Source: JALYUS01 sp038231255 (GTDB lineage Bacteria > Chloroflexota > Chloroflexia > Thermomicrobiales > JALYUS01). From it: a stretch of DNA of 64,000 nt. The stretch spans positions 23,257 through 87,256 of the forward strand of contig JBBRLR010000005.1 of NCBI GenBank assembly GCA_038231255.1, written 5' to 3'. Both the position numbers and the translations under genes were made by a program. This document shows positions 62,396-64,000 of this stretch, piece by piece (positions within the stretch are counted from its first letter, which is position 1; each line of letters starts with the position of its first letter). Below the pieces are notes generated by a model, which did not search any database, had not been told where the DNA came from, and saw only the letters and a list, made by a program, of their open reading frames with translations.

Positions 62396-64000
62396 ATGAC
62401 GAGTTTCCTCGAACGAGAAGCAGCCCGACGGCCCGGCGCCTGGGAATCGCCGTTTAGTGCGAACATCATTGCGCAGACACGGCTGATCGGCTCGCCACTC
62501 GCGTCGCCGGACGGGCGGTACGTCGCGTACGTCCAGGACTACAATCAGCGCGCCGATCTTTGGGTCGTGCCGAGCGGCGGTGGCATCTCGTGGCTCGTCA
62601 CCGCCGACGCCCCCTGCACGCCCGCATTTACCGGTGGAATCGGCGCGGGCTTCGTCTGGACACCCGACAGCGCCGCGCTCATCTACACGTCGCCGGACGA
62701 CGGCAAACTCCGCCGCGTGTCGCGCGAAGGAGGCCGCGCACAAAAAATCAGCGATGGCGAAGGCGGCAATGCCTCCCCGTGCGTCGCGCCGGACAGCTCG
62801 TGCGTCGCCTATCTCGTGGATCGCGGCGATGTAGATGAGCAGATGTTCATCGCCGTCCGCGACCTCGATACGAAGACGCCGACAACGCGCCGCATCACCC
62901 CCGAAGGCATCTTCGCGTCCGGCCCGCAGATTTCGCCGGATGGCTCGCGCGTCGCCTGCGCAATCACCGATACGTTCGGGCGGTGGAGTCACGACGCGCA
63001 GATCGCCGTCGTCGAGATCGCGACAGGGCGGATGACCGTGCTGACGCCGACCGATGACGTGGTGAACAATGCGCCCCGTTGGTCCCCCGATGGCGCGAGC
63101 ATCGCCTTCATCTCCGACCGATCCGGGTTCGCCAATGTTTGGATCGTCCCGGCGGATGGCGGCGAACCGCGCCCGCTGGCGCCTGAACTCTTCGAGCAGG
63201 CCGAACCGTGCTGGTCGCCCGACGGTCGGCGGATCGCGTACACGCGCAACGAAAACGCCGACATCCAGATCATGGTCACGGAGATCGCGTCAGGGAAAAC
63301 GGACAAGGTTTCCCGAAGGCGCGGCGTCAATACCGGCATCTCATGGTCGGCGGACGGCGAGCGGCTGTACGCGCTGCACCAAAGCCCGGAGCGCGCGCCC
63401 AATGTCGTCGTCTATGCCGTCGGTGGCAGTGAGGCGATCTCCCTCGCGGAAGGTGCGCCGGGTGGTTTGACGGACTCGGCATCGTTCGTTTACCCGGAGC
63501 ATGTTTCGTGGCAATCGAGCGACGGTACGGAAGTATACGGCTTACTCATGGCACCAGGAAATGTCGTACCGAATAAGCACCCCGCCCTGATCCACATCCA
63601 CGGTGGCCCGACCGCGCAGACGCTGATGCAGTGGGACCCGATCTCACAATACTGGGTGTCGCGCGGCTGGACCGTCCTGAAGCCCAACTTTCGCGGCAGT
63701 ACCGGCTACGGGCGGAAATACACCGACCTGCTGCACGGCGCCTGGACGGACCTCGACCTGCAAGACAATGTGACCAGCATCAATGTCCTGCGGGATCGGC
63801 AACTCGTGGATGAGCGGCGGATCGTTGCGTGGGGCGGCAGCGGCGGTGGCCTCGCAACCTTCGCCTGCATGGCGATGGCGCCGGGCACATTCGCGGCGGG
63901 CGTCGCGCTTTACGGCGTGAGCGACTACGTCAATTTCCGCAACCAGACGGATCGCCTCGCCAAATATCTGTTCGACGCCGAACTCGGCCCGATCGAGGAG
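62396..64000 (+). CDS. S9-family (prolyl oligopeptidase-like) peptidase, 3' end cut by window
   Basis: The first 535 codons of a serine peptidase of the S9 acyl-aminoacyl/dipeptidyl-peptidase group. Residues 25-370 form a beta-propeller with repeated PDG words in SPDGRYVAYV, WTPDSAALIY, SPDGSRVAC, RWSPDGASIAF and WSPDGRRIAY. The alpha/beta-hydrolase domain begins near 380, with LIHIHGGPT and PNFRGSTGYG as the oxyanion region. The nucleophile Ser lies in AWGGSGGGLA. Catalytic Asp and His are beyond the edge. AAAGGA lies 6 nt before ATG 62396. Confidence 0.92.
   Translation, partial: MTSFLEREAARRPGAWESPFSANIIAQTRLIGSPLASPDGRYVAYVQDYNQRADLWVVPSGGGISWLVTADAPCTPAFTGGIGAGFVWTPDSAALIYTSPDDGKLRRVSREGGRAQKISDGEGGNASPCVAPDSSCVAYLVDRGDVDEQMFIAVRDLDTKTPTTRRITPEGIFASGPQISPDGSRVACAITDTFGRWSHDAQIAVVEIATGRMTVLTPTDDVVNNAPRWSPDGASIAFISDRSGFANVWIVPADGGEPRPLAPELFEQAEPCWSPDGRRIAYTRNENADIQIMVTEIASGKTDKVSRRRGVNTGISWSADGERLYALHQSPERAPNVVVYAVGGSEAISLAEGAPGGLTDSASFVYPEHVSWQSSDGTEVYGLLMAPGNVVPNKHPALIHIHGGPTAQTLMQWDPISQYWVSRGWTVLKPNFRGSTGYGRKYTDLLHGAWTDLDLQDNVTSINVLRDRQLVDERRIVAWGGSGGGLATFACMAMAPGTFAAGVALYGVSDYVNFRNQTDRLAKYLFDAELGPIEE

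Overview
The window is high-GC, densely packed bacterial chromosome with many 4-nt stop/start overlaps and frequent GTG and TTG starts. The gene content suits a heterotrophic, probably aerobic Chloroflexota-like lineage (Thermomicrobia or a relative). Pointers are a NurA-HerA-Mre11-Rad50 cluster, a MoaD-MoaE fusion, OpcA beside G6PDH, System II cytochrome c maturation, a B12-dependent mutase subunit with MeaB, LarB, and an SpoIIE/STAS partner-switching set. This placement is inference from gene content only. All five tRNA genes encode their own CCA end.

Layout. 1-0.7 kb: the C-terminal end of a tyrosine recombinase abuts the 3' end of tRNA-Lys(CTT), followed by tRNA-Asp, so an integrated element probably lies to the left. 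0.8-8.1 kb: a four-gene DNA-end-processing operon (NurA nuclease, HerA-type translocase, Mre11/SbcD nuclease, Rad50/SbcC ATPase), the most notable locus here. 8.6-12.9 kb: tRNA-Arg, a YhaM-like exoribonuclease, MoaD-MoaE fusion, PP2C phosphatase, dCTP deaminase and RuvA. 12.9-16.1 kb (minus): a partner-switching module bracketed by two CheY-like receivers. 16.1-23.3 kb (minus): Alr, NAD(P)HX repair, AcpS, UDP-glucose dehydrogenase, a FecR-domain protein and Tgt. 23.3-28.8 kb: thioesterase, long-tailed TatA, glycosyltransferase, Pth, hydroxyacyl-CoA dehydrogenase, B12-binding mutase subunit and MeaB.

28.8-39.0 kb (minus): LarB, NadK, TlyA, RuvC and YebC, then a pentose-phosphate operon read as gluconokinase-like kinase, Tal, Zwf, OpcA, Pgl. 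39.1-43.7 kb: signal peptidase I and HyuA/HyuB. 43.8-49.5 kb: small oxidoreductase, VOC protein, SufR-like regulator, two exported proteins of unknown function, an enolase-superfamily dehydratase and tRNA-Lys(TTT). 49.7-53.8 kb (minus): cytochrome c maturation CcdA-ResB-CcsA-ResA. 53.9-55.8 kb: RecO, a PH/SHOCT membrane protein and a small membrane protein. 55.9-61.3 kb (minus): an ECF sigma factor, zinc-finger anti-sigma factor and a MacB-type ABC export system in one overlapping operon, with a good autoregulatory ECF promoter candidate. 61.4-64 kb: tRNA-Pro, Upp and an S9 peptidase cut by the right edge.

Intergenic spaces are decorated with palindromes of two kinds: a GC-rich family built on GGTAGCG..GGCTTT..CTGC, and three inverted repeats whose arms are made of short repeated words. 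No CRISPR array, IS transposase or rRNA gene was seen.
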